Shown piece by piece: positions 24,648 to 35,500 of a stretch of 64,000 bases of DNA. The DNA is from Bryum argenteum. Lineage: Eukaryota > Streptophyta > Bryopsida > Bryales > Bryaceae. The stretch lies in contig CM073328.1 of assembly GCA_037043015.1 (NCBI GenBank), positions 11,939,495-12,003,494 on the forward strand, read 5' to 3'. Position numbers and translations under genes: made by a program. Positions within the stretch are counted from its first letter, which is position 1. Each line of letters begins with the position of its first letter. The notes beneath the pieces were generated by a model that made no database searches, had not been told where the DNA came from, and was given only the letters and a program-made list of their open reading frames with translations.

Positions 24648-25275
24648 TGTGCCAAATGCCCTTGTTACACAATCTTGCCAATTATCCCCTTTACACAATT
24701 GTGCCAATTGCCCATGTATGCATTTGTGCCGACTGCGCACTTTACGCAAACGTGCCAACTCCCTCCTTTACGCAGTTGTGCCAACTGTCTCCTTTACGCA
24801 ATCGTGCCAACTGCCCCTTTTACGCAATCGTGCCAACTGTTTACTTTACGCAATTGTGCCAACTGCCCCTTTTACGCAATCATGCCAACTGTTTACTTTA
24901 CGCAATCGTGCCAACTGCCTCCTTTACGCAATTGTGCCAGTTGTCCCCGTTACGCATTTGTGCCAACTGTTCCCATTACGCATTTGTGCCAGTTGTCCCC
25001 GTTATGCATTTGTGCCAACTGTTCCCCTTACGCAATCGTGCCAACTGCCCCTTTTATCGATCTGTGTAAAGTGCCCTCTTTACATAATTGTGCCACCTAA
25101 CTCTTTTTACGCAATTGTGACAATTGTTCCCTTCTGGCAATTGCGTTATTTGCCATCTTTACGCACTTGTGCCAAATCGCTTGTGCCAAATTAATTATGT
25201 CAATTTCCCTATTTACGCAATGGTCTTAATTGCCCCCTTTATCAATTGTTCCAACTGCCCTCTTTACCTAATTGT
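24648..25275. repeat. 26-bp tandem repeat array, about 24 copies
   Basis: The unit is approximately TTTACGCAATCGTGCCAACT plus six pyrimidine-rich bases (GCCCCT or variants). It repeats with a 26-bp period. Because 26 is not a multiple of three, all three plus-strand frames remain open over long stretches and translate to look-alike cysteine-rich peptides. These are judged to be artefacts of the array. Copies diverge towards both edges. Confidence 0.9.
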
Positions 25276-26114
25276 GATTTATTCCAATACATGATTTCAT
25301 ACAAAATTCTAAGCAAAAATTTCATCAAACCCTTCCACTAACTATTTTAGCTTTTAGAAAATCACCACGACAATCACAATTTTGCACATGCTCAATCAAA
25401 CCAATTATGAGTTTATTATATAATAGTTTCTCTCATCAATTCTATATTATACTATTTACGAATTTTCATTCTCATTTTCACTATTCCAAAAATAGTTACA
25501 CCATACCAAAGACAATATTCACAAGTATTCATTCTCACCCTCACTATTTCAAAAAATAGTTACATCATACCCAAGACAACATTCATAGTTATCAACAATA
25601 TTAAGATTCAAACACTCAACGAGGACTTTTACCTACACAAACATCAAACAACGTTGAATGAATTAAAACAATCTACTAAATTTTCCCAGAAAATAATAAG
25701 ATTACAAAGTACAAGTAGGCATGATTTGGAGCACATCGATTTTTCCATGAAACCCCTTAAATTTTTACAAATCTTCACCCTAATTTTGTGGCACCCTTAA
25801 ATGAGTGCTATCAACGTTTCTCAGAGTCCCATCACCCAATGGGATTTTCTTCAAAATCCTTGATTTTTTTTTTTTATTTGTACCCTCGACGACCTCAGAA
25901 CGCCATTCGCCAATGAGATTTTTTCTTCAAAATCCTTGGAATTTTCGATTTGGACCGTTTTTGATAATTTTGAATTCAAAATTGCGGCCCAATATTACTC
26001 TAGGAGACTACTCCTTGGCATATTAAGCCTAAACATTAAAAATATAGGGAGCTCTTTACCCCTCCTTCGCCCTGAAAAACGCTCGTAGCACTGATTTACA
26101 GTGATCCCTAATTA

Positions 26115-26462
26115 GGCACCACAAGCCTTGGCTTGGTGGTTAGAACTTAGGCCCCCAATGAGGAGGTCGTGGGTTCTATTCCCCATGGCGGCGTGGTGCT
26201 CACCACTATAGTCCACCCAACTATTGTGGGAGGTCCTTGGACCTTGTTGTATGGGTACCTCAAAGCCCTTTGGGGGGATACTATGTCAAGTATCTTCAAG
26301 GCACTAGTAACTAGGCTAGAAACTAGGGTAGTTATAGTGTCCATCCTCGAGAGAGAGGTAGTATTGTTCTAATTTTCCCTCGTCCGGTGGCCATGGGGAT
26401 ATGAGCATTACGAACGAACACTTCATTCACGCCGGCCCCTTAGAAAGGACCGGAGTTTCATT
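26115..26462 (+). mobile_element. tRNA-derived SINE, copy 1
   Basis: The head contains an A-box-like TTGGCTTGGTGGTTAGA and, about 35 bp later, a B-box-like GGTCGTGGGTTCTATTCC, the two internal RNA polymerase III promoter elements of tRNA-derived SINEs. A related copy lies on the minus strand at 48683-49022. Identity extends across the whole element (GTGGTGCTCACCAC, GTACCTCAAAGCCCTTTGGG) to the 3' block CACGCCGGCC...GGAGTTTC. Length is about 345 bp. Confidence 0.8.
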
Positions 26463-27324
26463 GATAATAGATGGGCCTTGGAAGGAAGGAAGGGATGTAT
26501 GCGTGTGTGTGGGTGTCCTTTTGCATGCGTTATCAGTGCAGTACTACTACTTTTGGGGGCATCATTGGTGCTACTTCTGGAACATGCTCCTGCAAGTTTC
26601 AACACCAAGTTATAGTAGTTTAGGCTTTTATGGGTGCGTTCTAACCAATAAAAAATTATGATGCCAATTTTTGAATTTGGGAGAAAATTTTGTTTACAGA
26701 AAACTCTCTCATAAAGATATTCATGATTTTTTCCAATTTGTATTTGAAGGATGTTTCGAATTTTGAAGATCTTAGTATCTTTGACATAGCAAATAAGATA
26801 TGATTTTACAAAGTGTTCTATTTATTATTATCTTTATTAATATTGTTTACAATAATTGGAATTAATAATGTTATTTTTGTGGCCCCATTTTCTTTGTTCG
26901 ACTGAAACTTGCCCCCTCCTAATTTTGGCCATTGCTCTTTTTTGCATGAACAAGTAAAAAGCATTTTGCTTGGGACATTATTGTGTTTTACGGATTTTGG
27001 TCATGAAGGTTGTCTTACTGAACTTGTCTAGAGGGTTACATTTAGTTTTCAAATCTAAATTTGGTATGTTTACAAGAATCAGTGTAGAGTGCACCAAATT
27101 CAATACAGTTACAACTTGAAATTTCTAGAGTTATGACTAATGTAAGAAGAGTTAGAATGTAACGATTTTTACTACTCCGATTGTCTTTTCTTTTTTTTCT
27201 TTGTTTTCTTTTTTTCAAAAATGATCTCCTTGACTACTACATAAAGAAATTGCTATTTTCAAATTTACACTATTTAACGAAAAATGAAAATCGAAAACAA
27301 AAAAAAAATTAAAAAAAAAAAAAA

Positions 27325-27365
27325 TCAACCTATTTGAGGTCGAAGTAAATAGAGTGTTTATGCAA
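27325..27365 (-). mobile_element. 3' fragment of the same SINE family
   Basis: CAACCTATTTGAGGTCG and AAATAGAGTGTTTATG match the 3' block of the copy at 48683-49022, next to A-rich sequence. The rest of the element is not recognisable. Confidence 0.5.
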
Positions 27366-28657
27366 CTCCTGTCCCATAATCCTTCCTACAAAGGAAACAT
27401 ATAGTTCCTCTTCTTCTTGTCAAGAGGATGGAAGCTTTGCTGTTATGAAAAACATGATGAGGTAATCATGGTGGCAGAGTGCTCTTAGCTTACTCTAATT
27501 TGGGTGCTTTAGCCTCAAATTCGGTTCTCACTCTATTTTGTGTACAATAGACTATTTTTTGTAGCTTAGAAAGAAGTTGCCAAATATTGTGGAAAATTTC
27601 AGTGTAGTTCGATTATTTGTAAGGACATTGAGTAGTTTTTCAAAAGATATGATCAGATAGGGTATGCATGACAAATCTAGTATTTTTTTGGACTTATTGT
27701 AAAATTGACTCGTGAATGGATGAAAAAAAATTAAGAAAAAGTGAATGCCTACTATGAAGGGCAATCTGATCATTGATAAATGAGATAAAGGTCTTTCAAG
27801 ATGGCGAGTTCATTTGTTGATGTGCACGTAGATGAAGTGAAAACATGGTGATAGGGTGAATAAAAAAACCACAATGGTAGGTCCAATTGAGCACATAGAT
27901 GAGATGAGCTCCCAATACGATCAGTTGATAGGCACGTACTAAGATAAACACTTTTGACAGCGGATAGTTTAATAGCTAAGAAACATATAGTAAAGTATGC
28001 TTGCTCCAACCTATAATAACCATGAAGATTGATATGTTGTTATTTAAGATGTGTTCAAATTAAGTTGGCTGAGTGATTGACTGCCATAGACAATCCTACA
28101 TATTTAGCAAGGGCCAACTTTCTTATTTAAGAATAGGTTCAAAATCTATTCAAATCAATAAAACAATTTATATGGAAACACATGTGTAAGATTTATCTAA
28201 ATAAGAAAATGATCACAAGATATTTGCAATAAGTTAAGGAGAAGAAAAAAAAATTGTCCTACTATTGCCTCAAAAACATGAAGTAGAAGCTTCATATGAG
28301 CATTAACTTGCTAGAATACTACTGATTTCTTTTATATTAATGATAATATTTTTATCATTGTTTCTGTTATACTCTTATGTTTTTTTCCTACTCATTGCAA
28401 ATATTTTACCAATTCGTTTCCTTTACAAAAATTCCCCAATATTATATGTAGTTTATTGTTTCCATTAGTTTATTTGTGTTTCATATCGGAACTATCTTAA
28501 CTCTCCTCTTATATCCCCAAAATGCTGAAATGGACGGGTATAGGTGCCTCTACCTCATTTGAATGTCTGCAACCCTCAAACCATCCCTTTCAAGGCAAGG
28601 GTTTAGGGTTTTGGCATCGTCATCTCCGCGGAAACGAGTGCGAGCGGGAAATCCGCC

Positions 28658-28900
28658 TCAATCTTTCACCTCTGTGGAATTTGAATCGCACCGCATTCCA
28701 TCTACTTTCTCTTTAAGGCACCGCAGTTGCTCTCGTTGATCATCCACTTTAGATTGAAGGCAACCCATTCTGTATTGCAAATCTGCTTGCTCCTCGTCTT
28801 CACACTCCAGGTTAAGCCAATTCTCCCTTAAATGCCCTTGCGAGCTTTTGGAATTAAACCCGTCTCGGAAATGGCCTAGGTATACAAATTCTTCGTCCAT
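28658..28900 (-). CDS. Possible small coiled-coil protein, 80 residues
   Basis: A minus-strand frame starts at an ATG at 28900 and ends at 28658. It begins MDEEFVYLGHFRDGF and has a heptad-like acidic/basic segment (EEQADLQYRMGCLQSKVDDQ, REQLRCLKEKVDGM) that could form a coiled coil. A donor-like GTGAAAG precedes the stop, so this may be one exon of a longer gene. It would be divergent from the gene starting at 29176, with about 275 bp between start codons, as at a bidirectional promoter. I do not recognise a family. It is reported because composition looks coding, but it may be spurious. Confidence 0.3.
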   Translation of the reverse strand: MDEEFVYLGHFRDGFNSKSSQGHLRENWLNLECEDEEQADLQYRMGCLQSKVDDQREQLRCLKEKVDGMRCDSNSTEVKD

Positions 28901-29175
28901 GCATTTGTACACCTTTTACCAATTTAGTATCCTCTTCATATTCGTCCCGCTTGGACAATTTAGTTTCTCGTAATGCTGTTACGAGTGTTAGTTTTTGATT
29001 TATGGTGCATCGAGCTTTTGAGCATTTTACTGAAAGACACAGAATATAGGATTCGGGTCGAGATTGGCCTGATCAGGTGTTCGTTCTTTTTCCTCTTCTT
29101 TCTTTATTCATGAATTTTATTGTGTTTTTGCTTGTTTTAGGTTAGCTAGTGCGAGGATGCTGTTTATCGAATCTG

Positions 29176-30245
29176 ATGGCGAAGGGCAAGAAGCTGGCAA
29201 GGGGCTCAGATTCTGATAGTGAGGACTGGGAGGAAGCCGAGAAATCTTTGGAGGAATTAGTGAATAGCAGACGATTGGAGGTGGAAAGGCTGGAACGGGA
29301 GTTGGATTTTTTCAAGAAAATTTACGCCGATCTTCTCGAAAGCCTTTCGTCTCCCACGTTTCCCACACTTCCGTTCGGTACATGCTCTGCAGCTTTCCGT
29401 TGATTAGTGAGTTGCACACTCTTCAGCTTTCTTAGTACTTTTACAGCTATGTAGTGTATTGATAGAGTTTGTGTTGCACCACTCTTGACATGTATTAGAG
29501 GATTTCAGGAAAAACACTCCATTCGTTTCATCAGAGGTTTTCATGAGCTCTCAGATGGAATTACTGCAACTCGACACATGTACATACCATTATTCTGTCA
29601 AGCAGCCTCGGTCATAGTTAAGAATTAGATATACAAAGACATGTGCAGGTTCTGGACTTGGCAATCATCAAGGGTAGTATCACCTCTGTTTTTGTAATAT
29701 GTGGAGATGTGGTTGTTGTGCAGGTAGCAACCTTGTTACTGAGCGCTCAAGCAACGATAAATTAACCAGTGATCCATCTCCACATGCAGCAGGTAGAGGT
29801 GAGTTTTCTATTTCCTGATCGACTACCTGAACGTTTTATTTTATTCATGAAATGCCGAGCTCCTCACAGGGAGTTATCCAATTTGACTATCGGGTAACTT
29901 AGGGGAGGGTGTGCCGTTAGACATTATTCAAGTTCTGACAGAATTATGTCCTCATTGTGGAGTCCAGACAAGGGGTCGAAAAAGCGTGATTCAAAACGGT
30001 CACAACTCCGAGGAAAAGCTAAGTCTACAAATAGAGGTGAAATCATTCGAAATGAAGCTACGGTCGCAGAAAAGGCGACCTCCAAAGTTAAACCAATCGC
30101 TTCCAAGCTCCCACCATCCTCAAAGCCTGCTTCTTTCATAGTGAAGGCTATAGAACTAATTGACCTAAGTGACGATGATGAAGTTGACAATCTGAAAGAT
30201 AAGATTCGAAGAGCAAGACCTTCGAAGAGTAAAACCACTCGTTAA
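29176..30245 (+). CDS. Small basic, probably nuclear protein with coiled coil and C-terminal SUMO-interaction-like motif
   Basis: Three exons, 29176-29377, 29724-29798 and 29968-30245 (TAA), join in phase to 184 residues. The ATG at 29176 begins MAKGKKLARGSDSDSEDWEE. Residues about 23-55 (EKSLEELVNSRRLEVERLER, ELDFFKKIYADLLE) should form a coiled coil. Exon 3 is lysine/arginine-rich and ends with IELIDLSDDDEVD, which has the hydrophobic core followed by acidic residues typical of a SUMO-interaction motif, then KIRRARPSKSKTTR. I recognise no named family. An alternative exon 3 acceptor at about 29951 leads into another open frame (ELCPHCGVQTRG...). The acceptor at 29967 is preferred because its product has coherent composition. 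Function is unknown; a nuclear SUMO-related partner role is a guess. Confidence 0.6.
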
Positions 30246-32590
30246 ATTACAAGTCAGGCCCACAAGGTGAGTGGCTCAAGCTTTGTTTGACTCATTGAAC
30301 TGCGCGTTCATGTTTGTAGTAATCCATTTGTTGGGCTCACTGTGGTGCATACTTCGTTGTCCAGGATTCTTGAGTTTTATTTTTATTTTTCCAAAGCCGG
30401 CTCAGCAATTGAACACACCATGACTTCTCGAATTGCACCCAATCACCGTTACCGACTACTGTGTTTGCTTCCAAATGGTAAGCATTTTGACCATATTGCA
30501 TGATATGTACCCGTGCTCTTTAAGATCATGAAGTGACGATCATCAAGTAGAGTGATGATAATTGGTTAAGTACTTGTTCCATTTTTTTCTGATAAACTCC
30601 ACTTCCTTTCCAGCCTACGTCTTGTTAGTGGATGTTTTACTTTTCTCTAATTGATCATACATACATATACATAAACAGGTATCTCTTGTTCGGGAAGAGG
30701 TGGCTCGGGTGTCTTGTTTATCCTGGGGTTTTCATGTTTCTATCCTTGGGATTTCGAACAGATCTCTCATGCTAAGGTATCGCCTTGTCATGTCTGCCTG
30801 AATGGATTGTTTTTGATGTTTCGAAATGTGATAGGTCTGATTATCTGTTAGCGTAGAATTATTCCAGACTGCTTAAGTTGTTGTGACCTTGGCCTAATTG
30901 TCATCGTGAAGGCACATTGCGAATCAGTCGTATATTAAGAATAAGTCGAGGCTTTCAGTTTTCACTTAAGAAAATGCCAACTTCTTTGATAATCTTGCTG
31001 CTTCTGAACATCTTTCGGTATCAAGCTCGCTGTTGTGCAACTCTATCATTCATTATGTTTGGTACATAGTAACACAGTTCACATGGAAGGTACTTTACTT
31101 GTTTCTCGTTTGAATATCACTCTGAAGAAAGATTCACATTCAGTTGTTAGCAGCAACATCACTGATGGCTACGGAACTCACAAGTTGGCGTTCGCTTATT
31201 TATTTACGTTGCGATTGTTCTTGTGTAATGTTGTGCTTGCCAGCTATTGACTGAACACTTTATGCATGGCTGTGCAGATCTGTTAGGGGCGGGGAGCGCG
31301 TATCGCATTGTTCAGATCATGCGCCCGATGTAATTTCAAGTGGCTGGGAGATTCTATTTGAAGGACTTTACAAAGTAGGATGGGATTTGGAGGAGATCCT
31401 TCTTATTTCCACCCTGAACGTGAAAAGTCACAATTCTCCACAGACATTGGGGGTCATCAACCTATGTCTTGAAACTTCTGTAAAGTACCCAAATTTGTTC
31501 AAGGGACTGAAGTAGACTTCCATGTGTAGAATGTCGAATGGTTGGAGTTGACTCTCCTGTGAGATTCAGACTTCACAGCTTGAATTTGAAAGACATCTTT
31601 TCCGGTGGTCATTCACCTTGAGATTTTTTGATTTGAGTGTGTCATCTTTATCTAGTGTACACTCCAGTAATATTTGACTTCGGAAATCAACTTCAGGTTT
31701 ACAAGTGATCTCAATCATGACTTCATCTTTCCGTTCATTTTTTTTGGTAAACGATAAACAATGAAGTGTGCTGTTGGGGACCTTATGTTATTCACAAGAG
31801 CTCTTGAAAATTTGCTATCACCGTGAAATGATCAAACGCTTCATAGAAAAATGACGGCCTTGAATATTATTCTATATTCTAATCCAATGTAGTTCATGAG
31901 TTTCGGAATGTTATCAAGTTTATTGTACTCAAATGTTGAGCTTGCTCTAAGTATGTTTGCTTCCAAACGGAGTACATGTTTCTAGTAAGGTTAAATAGTG
32001 GTTATGATTTATCTCCCTTATAACCTATAGCTAGTGGTCATGAGTCTTGAGAGATTGAGCAAAATTACCATCTATTTTAACATGAAACTTCAAGTTTTTT
32101 TTTAAGGTTAGCATGAATATTTCATAAGAATCAAGGTCTTCAGATGGTGTATACAAACTCAAAAAACCTTAAAAAAAAAATACCTCCTATATGGATAGAG
32201 ATACCTCACATTTTCTGTGTAAGACTTCAAGGTTTTGTGATGTGTATACAAACTCAAAAAACCTGAAAAAATACAACTCTATGGATAGAGATACCTCACA
32301 TTTTGTGTGTAAAACTTCAGTAAAGTAATGTACTCATATCCCGTGTGGTACTAGAAAATGGCCAATAGAGTGGTTTAGCTAGGAGAAAGATTCTAGCCTT
32401 ACAAGTGTACTCACAAATGTATACGACAACTTGATAGGTCTAAGAAACACCTATGACATGACTTCCCAATATTCATAATCAAATAAAGGAAAGTCCTAAA
32501 AATTAGATTCCTTCAATGACTTTATTGAGAACTTGTTGAACTGATATTTGCTCGGTTTCTAAGCATGTTACCTTGTATCCTTTCTATACT
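30246..32590. other. Downstream region of the 29176 gene; no coding exon supported
   Basis: The stretch to about 31,700 has moderate G+C and donor- or acceptor-like sites and may include a spliced 3' untranslated region. From there to 32590 it is AT-rich with a short duplicated segment (ACAAACTCAAAAAACCT... ATGGATAGAGATACCTCACA, about 32150-32310). Confidence 0.35.
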
Positions 32591-35500
32591 TCATACAACT
32601 ACCTGTTGTTGGTTATTGTGATGGACTTCCAAGTGCTTAATATTTTGTAATGTTTTGTGCTTCTTGTCAAATTCTTTAGATTGTTGAACTACTACTTCAT
32701 CATTGATTGTAACTTTTGAAATTTTTTTCTTGATTAATATTTCCTTGTTAACATTTGGTGACAAGTTCTCTGCATTAATATGCCGCAAGCTTTCTTTGTG
32801 TCTCTTTGTAAGAGAAGTTACATGTGTGTTGAGAACTTTACATGAGCGTTCTAGTAAACGCAACATTTCAGACCTAAAGAATGAACCTGGCATCTACAGT
32901 TTCAAAGAATATTGTTGTAATAAGTTTCACAAATAACATTACATTTATCATTGCATATCATAAATTAAGGAAATCCTTACCTTTTAGTGAAGGGTAAAGG
33001 TAGTTATCACATCAATTAGTCATAAGAAGTAGAAATAAAACAAGACCCATTGCATTAAGTAGATTTATCGAAAAAATAAAAAACTCTAGTTTGGTAATTA
33101 AAATGAACCTGTTTTAATTTGGTGGCAGCTTGTTGAGCAATTGCACCTTCAGATGGACCAATTAATTGGTCAAGTCCATCTACAAAACATTTGTATTCAC
33201 AAAAAAAGACTAAATTATAACATTGAAAATGCAACTAAGTTGTAAATACTAGATGAAAAACATGTTTGCTACAACCAATTGAACTATACTTAAATGTACA
33301 CTATAATTAAAAGTGTTCATCAACTAAATACATAGTTGTTAGTAACATTTCAAAACTAAGGTCTCAGTTCTTCTAGTGAGAAAAATGAAATAGTATCTAA
33401 CCTTTGAGATTGAGAAGAGTGGTCGTCATTTGATTTACAAAATTGTTCCACTCAATAAGTTCTTTCTTATCATCTGGGAGTGAATTTACTTTGGGCATCA
33501 ACGGATTCAAACATGGAAGGCGTCCATGTTCCTCTAACCAAATAGTTTTTGGGGGTTTTGGCCTGTTATCTTTTTGCTTTTGAATTTCATTTAACAATTT
33601 ACAACGATGATGACAACGAATGATGGGCGATTTATTCCTTGGTGATCTCTTTCCTTGAGTGTGACTTCTACCTTGGTATGATATTTGTGTAGGCCATGGA
33701 GTCCTTGATGGAGATTGTGGGGCAGAATTTGGTCTATAGTAGTTACGTGGTCTATGGTTTCGATAGAAATCATGATGGTAATTGTAGTCTCTTGGATAAT
33801 CTCGTAAGTGCATATTGTACTTGGGACTTTGTATGGCCCTAGGTGAATCATATGGCCTTCGCCTATATGGATCAAGAGATCTTGATGAACCATACGTGTC
33901 TCTTAGTTCGTGATCAGAGAAGAGTGTATTATTGTATGAAGGGTTTTCTCGCGGTGGCTCAAGGGTCTTAGGTGTTCCAAACCTGTTGTCAAAATATGTA
34001 GATATCTGAGTATTTAAATTTTTACTACTGATATAGATGAGTTGATGTCTTATTTAAATTTTAGTTTATTAATTGGCTTAAGTATTTTTGACCTGGTATC
34101 AAAGTCTTGCTCTCGAAAGGTACTTGTATACTTGTGGTTCATCTGATCTATTGAATTTGCCTTATCTTGCCATATCAACCTTTGAGGGCTATCTCTTGCA
34201 GAGGTTGAGGTAGCTCGCTCCTTTTCGGGTGTTCTATTGAATCTTTTACTATGTTCATTAAAAATTGACATGTCTCCAATTTCATGGTATGTATAAGGTA
34301 ACTCTTTATGCGGGTGCTGGTACCTATGGTCATATTGAATACCAATACATGATTAGGAGTCACTATACTTGGGCGTATGAACTACATTCTTTTGAGTCCA
34401 ATTGAATTCTAAAAAAAAACTTGATATTTACTTCTTACTTTATATACAACTATACCTCATTTGTGTGCCAATTGATCTCCCTTGATCATTAGATGTTTTA
34501 GAAGTTGATGTTCGAGAACATGAAGAACCAAGGTTTGCTTGTGGACTTGTGCTTTTTGTTTTTGGAGGAGTCTTGCTTTTTCTTAAAGGAGAGTTGTTAT
34601 ATGAGCCTCTCGCAAGAAGATTATTAGATTTATTTTGAGGAGTTGGCTTACGTGACTCTCCAATTTCATTTCTTGGAGTTGTAGTACATTGGCTTGCCAT
34701 GGTGACTTCCGTTGATTTACGGGGGATGCTTGATCTAGATGATGTTGAAAATGTTGAGTGGTCCACTGTTGAGTTTAATTGTGACTTTGCCGAGTTGCAC
34801 ACTGTAGGGTCCAATGATTCCGCATCCATCCAAAACGGAGACTAAGAACCCACAACATGTAATAAAAGCTTCAATATAATTGTATGTGGCTTCACAATGT
34901 TACTCTTTGCATGAATCAAACAATAAAAAGAAACAATAATTTGTTTAGACCTGATATGAGGAGAATGTTGTATAGTGCTCTCCATTCTCTAAAACTCCTA
35001 ATAGGTTATCATCTGCATTGCCACGAATGTCAACCAAACGCAAGGTACGTTTTTCTTTCATTACATCCAACAATGGCTTAGCTCCTCCTCGTGTCATTTG
35101 ATTACATCTCAAATTCAAAGCTTCCCTAGGCATCAACACATGATTTGATAAGAAGAAGTTCATGATAATGTTAATAGTAATACTATATTGAATTAGTAAT
35201 CTTTTCATAGAAACATATATTCTTTATCATTATACAAATTTAGCCAATAATATGCATATATATTAGCTCAAATTCTAATATAAAGTGCCATAAATTCAAC
35301 TAAAAAACTTGTGTTGGTTAGTTGACTCTCTTCTGATGTCAAATTTTGAAGACTCATATACTTATCTCATTTCCAACTTAGATTCAAGCTTACCACGTAG
35401 AGGGGATATCTTGTATAATAAAGGACATAGCTCCATAGAAAGGGCATCCGTAAATGAGTTGTTTGAGAGGTCAAGACCAACCAAACCATTAGTAATAGGT

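Larger units (their letters stand above)
25276..28657. other. Gene-poor AT-rich region containing the SINE copies
   Basis: Apart from the SINE sequences no gene is supported. A telo-box (GTTTAGGGTT, 28601-28610) near the right edge marks the beginning of promoter sequence for the genes that follow. Confidence 0.4.

Noticed and set aside
24601-25194. Three overlapping cysteine-rich open frames
   Set aside because: They are products of the 26-bp tandem array read in its three phases; the same peptide units rotate between frames.
24648-25275. CRISPR-like regular spacing
   Set aside because: The units are directly abutting 26-mers without unique spacers, in a plant nuclear context. It is an ordinary tandem repeat.
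27470-27540. tRNA-like sequence (GTGGCAGAGTGC ... TTCGGTTCTCAC)
   Set aside because: The A-box and B-box resemblance is weak and no acceptor stem or anticodon stem could be paired. It may be an old SINE head, but that cannot be supported.
28522-28716. Plus-strand open frame of 64 codons
   Set aside because: It lies in the presumed promoter/leader of the 29176 gene, overlaps a telo-box and has no recognisable composition.
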